Below, one piece after another: positions 1-7,709 of a DNA stretch of 64,000 bases. This DNA is from Vampirovibrio chlorellavorus (GTDB lineage Bacteria > Cyanobacteriota > Vampirovibrionia > Vampirovibrionales > Vampirovibrionaceae), in the NCBI GenBank assembly GCA_003149345.1, contig QFWI01000008.1, positions 372,001 through 436,000 of the forward strand. The letters run 5' to 3'. Under the pieces are notes generated by a model. That model saw only the letters and a list, made by a program, of their open reading frames with translations. It ran no database searches and had not been told where the DNA came from. The position numbers and the translations under genes were made by a program. Each line of letters begins with the position of its first letter. Within the stretch, counting starts at the first letter, position 1.

Positions 1-516
1 CGCCCTGCCCTTGTCCACAACAGCCACATGATTGGCCGTAATGTTCACTTGCCTGTATCCATCTTGATATGGCTGGTAATTACAGCTATATCCGGCAGAG
101 ACTTCCCGCTTCCCTGACTCTATTTTTTTAATCAGGTCGGCATCTTTAATCATCAGGTCGGCAATGACATACTCACCCTTGGTTCGGATGTTCTGCAAAT
201 GTCCCTTGCTGACCCGCTGATGATTCTCGGGGGTAACGAAACCCTCTTGGGGGTGATCGTCCACCACCGGCTTACCCTCAAAGCTCCTCAAAGCCTGTTC
301 GTCAAAAACGTCATCGGCTAACCGGTAGACTTTTGTTTTGAGGTTGACGCGGCTGGCAATGCCAATCTCTTGCCCGTAATACTCCTGTACGCCCAGCCGG
401 GCAATGGGTACGTCATAGCAAATTAAAAAGCCTTCCGGGGTTTTAGCCATATTCTGAGAAATGGACGAACCAAGGAAGGCCATATCATTGTGATTTGGCA
501 TTTTTACCACTTTCAC
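1..516 (-). CDS. Prohead protease-scaffold, N-terminal part (cut by the window start)
   Basis: This is the first 172 codons of the DUF2213-type protease, cut only because the window begins inside the gene. The remaining codons lie at 45508-46281, and the whole gene is readable at 45508-46797, where it is described. Nothing suggests a real truncation, because the reading frame continues across the joint. Confidence 0.9.
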   Translation of the reverse strand, partial: MKVVKMPNHNDMAFLGSSISQNMAKTPEGFLICYDVPIARLGVQEYYGQEIGIASRVNLKTKVYRLADDVFDEQALRSFEGKPVVDDHPQEGFVTPENHQRVSKGHLQNIRTKGEYVIADLMIKDADLIKKIESGKREVSAGYSCNYQPYQDGYRQVNITANHVAVVDKGRA

Positions 517-525
517 CTTTCCCGC

Positions 526-1359
526 TTACGGGGAGTCCTGTAATTTCAGGAAATCTTTCTTCCCGATGCTGACGATTTTATTTCCTTGTGCCAGCTTTTT
601 AGGCCAGGTTTCAAAGTCCGGGTCAACTATCGGCTCGGCGTAACACCTGCAATTTGGGCATTCTCCCGGCCCATAATTGCCAAGCCCTGACTTAACGCCC
701 AGGATGGCTTCCGGGTTGGGGGGATTACTGAAAGAGCAAATAACGCCTTCCATATGCTTATGAGAGGATCTGACCCGCTGATCCTGGGAGGTTTTCCAGA
801 CATAGAAATCAAGCCCAATCGCCTGACTCCTCATTGAGGTGATTGAGGCTTGGGCCTTACTGACCTCTGTTCTAGCGATACGGGTCGCTTGCCATTCGGC
901 CAGTTGAGGGGCTTCCTGTTGTATTTGCTTTAAAAGCGCTTCAGGCCTGGCTCCTTCCATTGCCGACTTGGAAGCTTTTGAGGCAACGGAAACCGCAACT
1001 TTTGCCGGTAGAAGCCTGATGTAATTGGCGTTTTGTTCTACCAGGGCGTTAAACTTTGGGTTCCCGGCAAACTCTTTCTTGAGCATCCGGTATATTTCCC
1101 CGCCGTTTTGGCCCTTTCGTGCCGCTTCTCGCCAGCTGCCAGCGTTCTCCACCATAACCGACTTGACCATTTTTAACGCTTCCCGGTTGGCATACTCCAC
1201 CCATTTGGGGTTTTCCGCATACCTGACCAGCGCCGAAATGATCTCGTTTACCGTTTTCAGCCGCTTGATGGAACGGGTAATCTCCAGGGCCGCTTGCCGC
1301 AAGCTGATTTCATAGCGCCGTTCAGTCGATGAAAGACGCCGGAAATTCTTCCGTTTCAT
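526..1359 (-). CDS. Mu F-like / SPP1 gp7-like minor head protein
   Basis: 277 aa. The protein has the layout of phage head-morphogenesis proteins of the Mu gpF / SPP1 gp7 family: a long helical N-terminal half (residues about 1-165), then a C-terminal part with the typical cysteine/histidine signature ending CPNCRCYAEPI. The family is packaged with or attached to the portal and helps head assembly and DNA delivery. The gene lies directly after the DUF1073 portal and before the protease-scaffold, its usual place. The ATG start has a GGAGGT ribosome binding site 5 bases upstream. Family assignment comes from motif and gene order; the exact role in this phage is inferred. Confidence 0.88.
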   Translation of the reverse strand: MKRKNFRRLSSTERRYEISLRQAALEITRSIKRLKTVNEIISALVRYAENPKWVEYANREALKMVKSVMVENAGSWREAARKGQNGGEIYRMLKKEFAGNPKFNALVEQNANYIRLLPAKVAVSVASKASKSAMEGARPEALLKQIQQEAPQLAEWQATRIARTEVSKAQASITSMRSQAIGLDFYVWKTSQDQRVRSSHKHMEGVICSFSNPPNPEAILGVKSGLGNYGPGECPNCRCYAEPIVDPDFETWPKKLAQGNKIVSIGKKDFLKLQDSP

Positions 1360-1394
1360 ATTACCTCCAGTGGGAAGCGGTTAAAATCAGTGGC

Positions 1395-1490
1395 TTAAAG
1401 GTCAGGGTCAAAGAAAGCGTCAATCAACACCCGGTGTTCCCGGATGGCCTGGCGCATTTCAAAGTCTGAGAATTCAATACCTTCGTACAT
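1395..1490 (-). CDS. Small acidic hypothetical protein between portal and minor head gene
   Basis: 31 aa if it starts at the ATG at 1490. The frame is open farther upstream into the end of the portal gene and the reading there (rich in D, E, K, R) also looks protein-like, so an unusual start near 1530 would give about 45 aa. No clear Shine-Dalgarno site marks either start. It fills the gap between portal and minor head genes. Not recognised. Confidence 0.35.
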   Translation of the reverse strand: MYEGIEFSDFEMRQAIREHRVLIDAFFDPDL

Positions 1491-1521
1491 TTCGCGTATG
1501 AATTGCTCATCCCGTTCCTTG

Positions 1522-2991
1522 TTAGGGTTCGGTTTCGGTGGGTTCCGTTTCAATTTCTTCTTCCATCGGTGGAATTGGCGTTGACGGCTTATCACTGGCG
1601 GCGTTGATATCGTCATCCGTGATATTGCTAAACAGCCCGGTATCATCGGACAGTTGGCGCAATTCCTTCAGTGCTACTCGGTCTGAAATAATAGCACGGT
1701 CATGGGCTCCGAAAATGGCTTCGGTTTTCCACTTGACTTGTTCCCCGAGTTCCTTGTCATTGGGCGTTCTGACCGGGTTGTACATATAGTCCAGGTCATC
1801 CGGGATATATCCCATTGTTGACTTGAACATAACCGGCAAGATTTTGTCCAGGATGGGGGTTAAGTGGGCGTGTTGCTCCTGATCGATTACATCATAGTAG
1901 TTTTGAAGGTCACTTTCCCCGGTAGCGTTCATGCCAGCGGGTGAGCGGCCAAACAACTTGGTCACAGGAATCTGAGCGGCCCCAGCAATGTCCATCATGA
2001 AGCATTCGTATATATCATCCAGGTCACTGAATGACGTGCGAATGCTCTGGAATTCGTCATCCTTGGACATGACGTACATTCCGAAGTTAGATTGTAGCCA
2101 GTTCTGGGACTGGATGGTGTTAAACAGGTTGGCTTGCACCTTGGCATTGGTGCCGGAGAGCATCTGCCCCAAATCCTCCATCTTGAGAATCCGAAGGTTG
2201 GCCAGAAATATCAGACCGGCAATGTTGGCGCTGGTGTTGTCCCGTTTTTTCAGTTCCTCCAGAACGGATTCCATTTTAGAGGCGCCCCAGTAGTTTTCCG
2301 CCAGGCGTTCCCACTCGGGAAGGTCATCCCCTTCAAATCGAACAATCCGGGTATGGTGTACCCGCTGCAAGTCCATCTGAGACTTATCGCCCAGCTGGTA
2401 ATACTCAGGGGTGCCAAAGTCAGGGCTTGAAATATCCGTAACAAGGCCCATATCTGGGTAGACCCCAGACCAGCGATCCATAATCAACAGGCCCCGGAAG
2501 TCCCCCAGTTCAACGGCGTCCAGGTTTAACGGCTGGTCCAGTTCGTCCTCTTGCCCGTCAATCATCAACAGGCCAGCGGCACCGCCATATAACCGCCCCC
2601 AGTTCAGACCCTTCAATAGAGACTTATTAAGCCGAGTTAACCGCTGAGCCCTTTGTAACAGGTTGATTTCGTCTGGGTTGATATCGCAAAGGTACTTCCA
2701 GCCGTTTTTCAGCATATCCTTGGGGATAATGTCGATGATCCGGCGGGTGATCCAGCTTCCCCGGTATAACGAGTTCATCATGGCGTAATTCTGGGTGAAC
2801 CGAGTCATCGGGTAGGACGTGCCTTCCATATGATTCGGTTGACCAAAGCCAGTACGGGCCATGGTGTTCATGAAGGCGTCAAAAGTAGCCATACCGTTAA
2901 TGGCACTCATGAAAGCCTCACGGTTTGATGTTGGAGCGGCTACCGCTTGGGTGTTTGGAGCGCTATCCCGATGTTTTCTCTTCTTTGACAT
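1522..2991 (-). CDS. Portal protein, DUF1073 family
   Basis: 489 aa, a normal length for phage portals. The central part (residues about 60-420) has the features of the DUF1073 portal family: a motif beginning NYAMMNSLYRGSWITRRIID near residue 68, then a long mixed alpha/beta clip and wing region, and an acidic proline/threonine-rich tail. The portal is the dodecameric ring at one capsid vertex through which DNA enters and leaves. The ATG overlaps the end of the upstream gene by 29 bases, so translation is probably coupled. Neighbours (terminase upstream, Mu F-like protein downstream) agree with the assignment. Confidence 0.93.
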   Translation of the reverse strand: MSKKRKHRDSAPNTQAVAAPTSNREAFMSAINGMATFDAFMNTMARTGFGQPNHMEGTSYPMTRFTQNYAMMNSLYRGSWITRRIIDIIPKDMLKNGWKYLCDINPDEINLLQRAQRLTRLNKSLLKGLNWGRLYGGAAGLLMIDGQEDELDQPLNLDAVELGDFRGLLIMDRWSGVYPDMGLVTDISSPDFGTPEYYQLGDKSQMDLQRVHHTRIVRFEGDDLPEWERLAENYWGASKMESVLEELKKRDNTSANIAGLIFLANLRILKMEDLGQMLSGTNAKVQANLFNTIQSQNWLQSNFGMYVMSKDDEFQSIRTSFSDLDDIYECFMMDIAGAAQIPVTKLFGRSPAGMNATGESDLQNYYDVIDQEQHAHLTPILDKILPVMFKSTMGYIPDDLDYMYNPVRTPNDKELGEQVKWKTEAIFGAHDRAIISDRVALKELRQLSDDTGLFSNITDDDINAASDKPSTPIPPMEEEIETEPTETEP

Positions 2992-3541
2992 ATAAATCGC
3001 TCACATCCTTAAACGGTAATTTCCAGGAATCCCGGACAGCGGGGTTACACTGGTATATCTCGCAACGTTCAGCCGCCCGATAAATGAACTCTTTAAGTCC
3101 TCGGTGGGCGTCCTGGGTCAACTCGGCGGGATGAAAAGCCCCGTCAAAATCCGTGAAGCTGGTATCGGTCTCCACGTGATCAACCCCAATCAGGTATATG
3201 CGCTTGTACCCTTTGAGCAATGCCCAGTTAACGGCCAGGGACACAGTGAAATACTTAAAGCCAAGGCATATAACCCCATTTTCTGTTTGCCAATCCAGTA
3301 GCGGGACGTCCATCGACTTTCCGACATAGGGAATATCTCCGTCCTTGGCTAGGTAATTGGGGACAAAGGCATGCCGCGCCTTGTGGCCTGGAATGCGGTC
3401 GTCAAAGGAAAAAACAACATCAACCGGATAGTAGCGGGCAAAGTTGTTAATTCCGATGGTGTAATACCGTTCCAGTAGCGGCTGGATATCTAGCTGGTTA
3501 ATGAACGGAGAGCATCCGAAAATGATTACTTCCGGGTACAT
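2963..3541 (-). CDS. Rossmann-like protein resembling DUF115 / CST-I-type enzymes
   Basis: 192 aa. The N-terminus has a strand followed by a turn (VIIFGCSP) and then repeated hydrophobic strands ending in aspartates (VDVVFSFDD, IYLIGVDHV). This pattern is seen in DUF115 / 6-hydroxymethylpterin pyrophosphokinase-like proteins and CST-I-type sialyltransferases. Catalytic residues cannot be named with certainty. A nucleotide- or sugar-nucleotide-binding role is inferred from fold pattern only. It sits between the DUF6527 gene and the portal gene inside the packaging operon, an unusual place for an enzyme. It starts at an ATG that overlaps the stop of a 21-codon micro-ORF (TGATG), with GGAG 10 bases upstream. 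Confidence 0.55.
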   Translation of the reverse strand: MYPEVIIFGCSPFINQLDIQPLLERYYTIGINNFARYYPVDVVFSFDDRIPGHKARHAFVPNYLAKDGDIPYVGKSMDVPLLDWQTENGVICLGFKYFTVSLAVNWALLKGYKRIYLIGVDHVETDTSFTDFDGAFHPAELTQDAHRGLKEFIYRAAERCEIYQCNPAVRDSWKLPFKDVSDLYVKEEKTSG

Positions 3542-3606
3542 CAGGAAAAATCTCCATTTAGCCAGCGGATAAGACGGCCTATAACGTCAGTCAGTATTGC
3601 GTTCAT
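3541..3606 (-). CDS. 21-aa micro-ORF coupling two late genes
   Basis: An ATG two bases after the stop of the DUF6527 gene (TGAAATG) opens 21 codons whose stop overlaps the next start (TGATG). The peptide would be a short amphipathic helix. It may only serve to carry ribosomes from one gene to the next. No good Shine-Dalgarno site is present. Confidence 0.3.
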   Translation of the reverse strand: MNAILTDVIGRLIRWLNGDFS

Positions 3607-3607
3607 T

Positions 3608-3955
3608 TCAACACCACTCAACCATTCCATTGCGAATGAAATAATGGCATCCATTAGGTGGTCTGCGGAACACTGAGGGGGTTATTGTTGGCACTCCGGA
3701 CTCATCCCTGAAGCCCCATCCCCTACTACCATCTATCGGGATAGTCTGAACGAATTGTTTACAATCACCATCTGGATGCGTTCCATTGCATGGACATATG
3801 TAACTAATGCTTTTCTGATCAGGCTCCACGTATATGATGCCAAGCTCGGGAAGCACAATGCCGGGCCAGGTGTCATCATCCGATAGGAAACGCTTCAAGC
3901 ACTCGTCCTGTTTTAGATATTGAACCCTACAAGGCCCATTAAATCGTTCGGTCAT
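3608..3955 (-). CDS. DUF6527-family protein
   Basis: 115 aa from the ATG that overlaps the terminase stop (ATGA), with GGAG 9 bases upstream. An in-frame ATG 15 bases earlier has a weaker site. The sequence has the family pattern: a CPC...H...C cluster in the middle, TITPSV about two thirds along, and an ending CHYFIRNGMVEWC. DUF6527 proteins are known from bacterial operons that also carry ubiquitin-like and E1/E2-like proteins, and from phages. Their role in phages is not established. No ubiquitin-like, E1 or E2 gene is seen in this genome. The cysteine/histidine set suggests a metal site, which is inference. Confidence 0.68.
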   Translation of the reverse strand: MTERFNGPCRVQYLKQDECLKRFLSDDDTWPGIVLPELGIIYVEPDQKSISYICPCNGTHPDGDCKQFVQTIPIDGSRGWGFRDESGVPTITPSVFRRPPNGCHYFIRNGMVEWC

Positions 3956-5289
3956 GCCGCCAGTCTCCATTCTTTAAAAATGGTCTTAACCCCATAGCGC
4001 AAAGCATCAGGCCCGTGGTCATCCCGCTTTAACGGCTGTTCCTTGCCCCGTTCAGTGGGCTTTGGATCCCAAACGTAACTTTGAATCTCCCGGATGGTGT
4101 TCTTGCATCGGCGGTTGATTCGTAGAATGTTCAGGCTCAACAGGGTGGAGGTTAAGCGGATACCATCAAGCACATCGTTATCAGCATCCTTGGTTATGAT
4201 GCCCCGGTTCCGCAACTCGGCTTTGAAGCTGGCCGCTGAGGGGTCAACAATTACAAACGATACCGGCTTTTGACCAATGAAAGCCTCAAGGTCATCAGCA
4301 TACTGGGAATCGGTCTTTTGTGCGCCTGCATCCCGCCCGCTGTAGTAGTATTCCTCTTCAATCCACAGGTTTTCGCCGTCATCAATCATGTGCTGGAACA
4401 CACAGGCGTTCTGGGTGCCGTAGTCCACGTTGATATAGTGCATGGCGTTTAACCATGTATGCTCATCCAGAGGGATCGCATCGTACTGGTTAGCATCGCA
4501 GAACATGTCATAGATAGCACCCTCAGCCATGACCCACAGGCCCAGGATGAAGCGCTTAAAAAACACCCCGGAGTACATTGACTGATACCGCTTGCGTGTC
4601 CTATCGGTCAAGCTGGGGTTATCTGTCATTACAAAATGGAGGTGTAAAAGGTTTTTTTCCCGGTGAATGTCCAGCCATTTGGTCTTGAACCAGTGGGACG
4701 GGGAGCCGGGGTTACAGTTAAACCAGAACTTTGCCCCTTCCACCGAACAACGGCCAGTGGCTTGGTTAACAAACGATTCCGGCATCAGTGCCACTTCGTC
4801 CAGGAGGACACCGGCAAGGGTCAAACCCTGGATTAAGTCCTGGGAAGATTCATCCCGTCCGCCAAAGATGTAGAACCGGTTGGTCTTGCCGTTCTTCGTA
4901 GCGTCAAAGTAATTCTCGCTCCCGCTTCGCTTCTCGACCACGGCATAACCGCGCTTTTTGAGGAGCGGCAATAGCCAAAATAGAATATTCCGGCGTACAG
5001 AACCAACCGTTTTACCGCATATCGCAAAGGCTTCATCCTCAAAGTAAAAGAACGCCCATTCAATGAAGCTGATGGACATTGGGAAGGTTTTACCCGCCCG
5101 AATAGACCCGTCAGCAATAATCCCGTCCGATTCACAAACCGGGCTGTTGGGATGCCACCAGTTCATCAACTGGCGCTGTTTTTTAGAAAAGGGGACTACC
5201 TTCGGTTTTTTCCGTGCTGGTTTCTGTCCCGGTTGGGTTGGGTTGGGAACTGTTCTCATCGGCTGGTAAGTCGGATTCGGTAAGCTCAT
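3952..5289 (-). CDS. terL: Terminase large subunit (PBSX type)
   Basis: About 445 aa. The N-terminal ATPase has an adenine-binding motif (PFSKKQRQLMNWWHP), a Walker A variant GSIRAGKT and a Walker B VLLDEVALM. The C-terminal RNase H-like nuclease shows IVDPSAASF and the late HGPDALRYG motif. The enzyme packages DNA through the portal. The start is uncertain. The frame opens as far up as 5427, but that would overlap the small terminase by 245 bases. ATGs at 5301, 5289 and 5259 all keep the ATPase intact, and 5289 has AGAGG 12 bases upstream. The ATG at 5166 would lose the adenine-binding motif. Confidence 0.93.
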   Translation of the reverse strand: MSLPNPTYQPMRTVPNPTQPGQKPARKKPKVVPFSKKQRQLMNWWHPNSPVCESDGIIADGSIRAGKTFPMSISFIEWAFFYFEDEAFAICGKTVGSVRRNILFWLLPLLKKRGYAVVEKRSGSENYFDATKNGKTNRFYIFGGRDESSQDLIQGLTLAGVLLDEVALMPESFVNQATGRCSVEGAKFWFNCNPGSPSHWFKTKWLDIHREKNLLHLHFVMTDNPSLTDRTRKRYQSMYSGVFFKRFILGLWVMAEGAIYDMFCDANQYDAIPLDEHTWLNAMHYINVDYGTQNACVFQHMIDDGENLWIEEEYYYSGRDAGAQKTDSQYADDLEAFIGQKPVSFVIVDPSAASFKAELRNRGIITKDADNDVLDGIRLTSTLLSLNILRINRRCKNTIREIQSYVWDPKPTERGKEQPLKRDDHGPDALRYGVKTIFKEWRLAA

Positions 5290-5854
5290 CGTCTGGCTCA
5301 TCCTCTGGTTCTGACCAATCAGCCGATGCTGAATCTCCAATAGCATCCAGTAACGGATCCGGCCCAGCCTCGGGCGCTTCCGGCTTCTTGTCGTTAAATA
5401 AACCGAAATGCTTGCCCAGTAGCTCAAGGGCCTTCATCTTGTCGTGAAGCTCAAGCTGTGGTTTGGTCTGGATAACAGTACAATCATCACCCTTTGAAAG
5501 CGTCGTTATCGACTCTTTAATTTTTTTGATGATGCGGGTTCCACGGGCGGGAAGCTGGTCAAAGCGCTTGAATTGAATAGCGCCGTCATCGTTTACGCTT
5601 GCAAAATCACCCATATCGGCAAAAGCAATCAAAGCCAATTCTTCGATGATTCTATCGGCTGTTACTTTGTTCTCTTCCGCTTTTATGGCTTTCAGTCGTT
5701 TTACTTCAGTTTGTATACTGACTTTCGCTAACAGCCGAGCCGCTTGCTCATTGGCTGTTCGGGGACTGTACCCGGCTCTAATGGCTGCCTGTGTGCCGTT
5801 TAAGTCAATTAGATACTCATCTACAAAGCGGCGCTGTTTTTCGGATAAAGACAC
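5183..5854 (-). CDS. terS: Terminase small subunit (Terminase_2 family)
   Basis: 223 aa from a GTG, with GGAGG about 13 bases upstream. The first 80 residues carry the typical helix-turn-helix part (LSEKQRRFVDEYLIDLNGTQ, then AAIRAGYSPRTANEQAARLL). The middle is helical, and the C-terminus is acidic and rich in Pro, Glu, Ser and Asp. The subunit binds the packaging start site and recruits the large subunit. This is the first gene of the late operon, placed just after a terminator-like hairpin. Confidence 0.92.
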   Translation of the reverse strand: MSLSEKQRRFVDEYLIDLNGTQAAIRAGYSPRTANEQAARLLAKVSIQTEVKRLKAIKAEENKVTADRIIEELALIAFADMGDFASVNDDGAIQFKRFDQLPARGTRIIKKIKESITTLSKGDDCTVIQTKPQLELHDKMKALELLGKHFGLFNDKKPEAPEAGPDPLLDAIGDSASADWSEPEDEPDDELTESDLPADENSSQPNPTGTETSTEKTEGSPLF

Positions 5855-5882
5855 GCAAAATCTAGGCCTCCAGGCAATGGGT

Positions 5883-5940
5883 AAAAAATTTCAGCCCGTA
5901 TCACCACGCACGGAAGCAGGCGGCAATACTGGGCTGAAAG
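5883..5940 (-). terminator. Long-loop hairpin with T tract before the late operon
   Basis: TTTCAGCCC (5889-5897) and GGGCTGAAA (5931-5939) form a perfect 9-bp stem, extended by GTAT/ATAC with one bulged base. On the minus strand the stem is followed by a run of T (5883-5888). It looks like an intrinsic terminator that isolates terS from upstream transcription. The 33-base interval is long for a loop, so a terminase recognition site is an alternative. Confidence 0.55.
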
Positions 5941-6077
5941 CGTAGAAATGAGGTATGCCCGGTCTCTCCCAGGCAGTCACACCGCTAGCAAGCGCCCTTT
6001 ATGAGGGATTTCTCTTCCGCTTACACAATAAGTTGCCGATGTTAGCATGCAATCCATATCTGATTAATGAGCGGGAA

Positions 6078-6455
6078 TTAACGAACGGGAATGTTATCCC
6101 GATAAGCGTATTTGCCCGATTGAGCGTTATAAACGGAGCCGGTCACGTTATCGCACCGGTAGGGTGAATGCTTCTTGCGGTCAATCTTGAACTCGGCGCG
6201 ATGCTTTTTGAGGTCAGCATCCAACCGGTCATACCATTTTTTGGAGTGCTTCCGGGAAATAGGGAAATAGTTCTTACCGTTTCCTTTGGCGTCAACTCCT
6301 ACCCAGGCCAAAACGTCCTCCTGACACTGGGGGCAAATGCCGTCCATGAATATCTGGTAACGGTAGCGCTCATCGTTTGAGGAAAGCCGGTAAATGTTAT
6401 GTGGCGGGAATGAATGCTTGCACGAGGCGCATTCTAGCAGTCTTTCAATAAGCAT
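6078..6455 (-). CDS. Zinc-ribbon protein of unknown function at the early/late border
   Basis: 125 aa from the ATG at 6455, with AGAGG 12 bases upstream. A GTG at 6545 would add 30 residues. Two CxxC pairs (CASC near the start and CPQC about 40 residues later) form a likely zinc ribbon. The rest is basic and rich in His, Lys and Tyr. The family is not recognised. The gene stands alone between two minus-strand terminators, after the early genes and before terS. In other phages this is where late-transcription activators lie, so that role is a reasonable but untested guess. Confidence 0.6.
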   Translation of the reverse strand: MLIERLLECASCKHSFPPHNIYRLSSNDERYRYQIFMDGICPQCQEDVLAWVGVDAKGNGKNYFPISRKHSKKWYDRLDADLKKHRAEFKIDRKKHSPYRCDNVTGSVYNAQSGKYAYRDNIPVR

Positions 6456-6662
6456 AGTTAGGCTGAACCTCTTTTCCCAGGTTTGCGTTACCGCACGGAA
6501 TCCCCGCTGGATTTCCTCGTTCTTCCCAAGCGGGAATACTAGCACCTGTCCGGCGGATGTTTGCCAGTCGTCCTGGCTCAGTTGTGAGTTCAGGTTATCA
6601 ATTTTTACCGGGCTAAAATACAGTATTTTGATGGAATCGTTAACTGACGTTATGGTGTTATG

Positions 6663-6675
6663 ACGGTTTAACCGT
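6663..6675. promoter_or_regulatory. ACGGTT-T-AACCGT palindrome upstream of the zinc-ribbon gene
   Basis: A 13-base near-perfect dyad in the 250-base gap between the early terminator (6755-6779) and the zinc-ribbon gene. It could be an operator or activator site for that gene. I see no convincing -35/-10 pair beside it. The rest of 6546-6754 shows no gene. Confidence 0.3.
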
Positions 6676-6754
6676 TTGAGTTTTTGGCTTTTGCACGTTT
6701 GAGTGTTTGGACAACCTGACTTTTTAAAGGTGGAGGTTTTGGGTAAAAAAGGGC

Positions 6755-6779
6755 AAAAAAAACCGGCTCGCTGGCCGGT
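6755..6779 (-). terminator. Intrinsic terminator at the end of the early operon
   Basis: On the minus strand ACCGGC, a 6-base loop and GCCGGT are followed by eight T (6755-6762). It lies just after the last early gene and is a strong, textbook terminator. Confidence 0.88.
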
Positions 6780-6799
6780 GTCTCTCGCACTTTGTCGAT

Positions 6800-7078
6800 T
6801 TACGCAATAAGAGTCAGTTTTACTTGGTTTGCCTGTGGGTTAAGGCGAAAAATCAATTCGCGGATTACTTCCCGTGGTACGTTCAGGTTTTTACTTTTTT
6901 GATGGATGTATTCCGGGATACCATCTGGGTCAACGTACCACCATCCCCGGTTACTGAACCTCGGGAAGGTTTTTAATAAGCCTTCTTCCGCGTCCTTCCG
7001 AACCATATCATCGGTCAGTTGGGGAAATATTTGCATCAGCTCACGGGCAAGTGAACCGGTTGTAATTCTTGGCCTCAT
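6800..7078 (-). CDS. Hypothetical protein, possible winged-helix DNA binder
   Basis: 92 aa, ATG with a GAGGTATAGGAA ribosome binding region. It is predicted to be mostly helical. The first half (RITTGSLARELMQIFPQLTD) reads like a helix-turn-helix entry, followed by RGWWYVDPDGIPEYI, a pattern also seen in small phage regulators. Not assigned to a family. It is the last early gene and lies between terminators at 7131-7164 and 6755-6779, so it may have its own promoter. Confidence 0.65.
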   Translation of the reverse strand: MRPRITTGSLARELMQIFPQLTDDMVRKDAEEGLLKTFPRFSNRGWWYVDPDGIPEYIHQKSKNLNVPREVIRELIFRLNPQANQVKLTLIA

Positions 7079-7130
7079 TTCCTATACCTCGTATTTCCGC
7101 GCCTTTTTATTTTACCGACAAAAATTTACA

Positions 7131-7164
7131 TAAAGAAAAGGGCTGAGTTTATGAAAACTCGCCC
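7131..7164 (-). terminator. Intrinsic terminator after the Xre-like gene
   Basis: On the minus strand GGGCGAGTTT and AAACTCAGCCC pair with one bulge around a TCAT loop, followed by TTTTCTTT. It lies directly downstream of the regulator gene at 7177-7422. Confidence 0.75.
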
Positions 7165-7176
7165 ATATTAAGGTTT

Positions 7177-7422
7177 TTACCGCTCAAAAAGTGTTTTTAT
7201 GTCAACCTGTAAAACTTTCGCTACTTGGTAAAGCTGGGACAAGGGGGTGTCTTTTTGCCCGGATTCCATCAAGGTGATTGATGTTCTGGCGATCCCGACA
7301 GCCTTGGCCAGTTGCTCCTGGGTCATTCGTTTTTTCATTCGTGCCCGGTTTACCTGGTAGCCCACTTCAAAAAGGAAATCAACCACCTCATCGGAATGGC
7401 GCTTTGAATTCATGTTTCGCAT
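7177..7422 (-). CDS. Xre-type helix-turn-helix regulator
   Basis: 81 aa from the ATG at 7422, with a GGCGGG-type site. Longer open frames upstream only shadow the neighbouring gene. Residues about 25-80 are a standard Xre/Cro fold: RMTQEQLAKAVGIARTSITL followed by MESGQKDTPLSQLYQVAKVL. It overlaps the upstream gene by 13 bases, so it is the last gene before a terminator. It is a candidate repressor of early or late genes. A third Xre-like gene lies at 9004-9264 and a likely lysogeny repressor at 21731-22087. Confidence 0.88.
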   Translation of the reverse strand: MRNMNSKRHSDEVVDFLFEVGYQVNRARMKKRMTQEQLAKAVGIARTSITLMESGQKDTPLSQLYQVAKVLQVDIKTLFER

Positions 7423-7709
7423 AGTCCCGCCTTTCTCTTGAATGCTTCTACCAGGGCTTTTCCCTTTTCCGCTTTTGCCTTGTGTTCTGCTTCCAGGATG
7501 TAATTCTGACCCATGTGACCATACATCAACTGGACGGTGCCGATAGCCGTTCCGCCTTTGTAAGGGCCAAGCCGCCATTTTTCAAAGTCGGGGCTCAGCG
7601 GGTCAGTGCAGAATGATAACTTTGCCGTTTTGATTAACTCTTGTACAACACGGTAAGGGCGGGTGTTCTTTCGGGTACAATAGAACGGGTCTGAGTATTT
7701 ACGAGCCAC
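7410..7709 (-). CDS. Hypothetical protein
   Basis: 99 aa. I prefer the GTG at 7709, with GAGGAA 7 bases upstream, over a TTG two codons earlier. It has a basic N-terminus, a central part with WRLGPYKGGTAIG, and a lysine-rich C-terminal helix. Family unknown. It overlaps both neighbours by about a dozen bases, so it is part of the tightly packed early operon. Confidence 0.65.
   Translation of the reverse strand: MARKYSDPFYCTRKNTRPYRVVQELIKTAKLSFCTDPLSPDFEKWRLGPYKGGTAIGTVQLMYGHMGQNYILEAEHKAKAEKGKALVEAFKRKAGLCET

Noticed and set aside
5290..5427. Longer N-terminus of the large terminase
   Set aside because: It would overlap the small terminase by 245 bases and adds residues (basic, no motif) before the ATPase core.
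5941..6077. tRNA or small RNA gene
   Set aside because: Short GC-rich pairing segments occur, but no cloverleaf or T-loop sequence could be formed.
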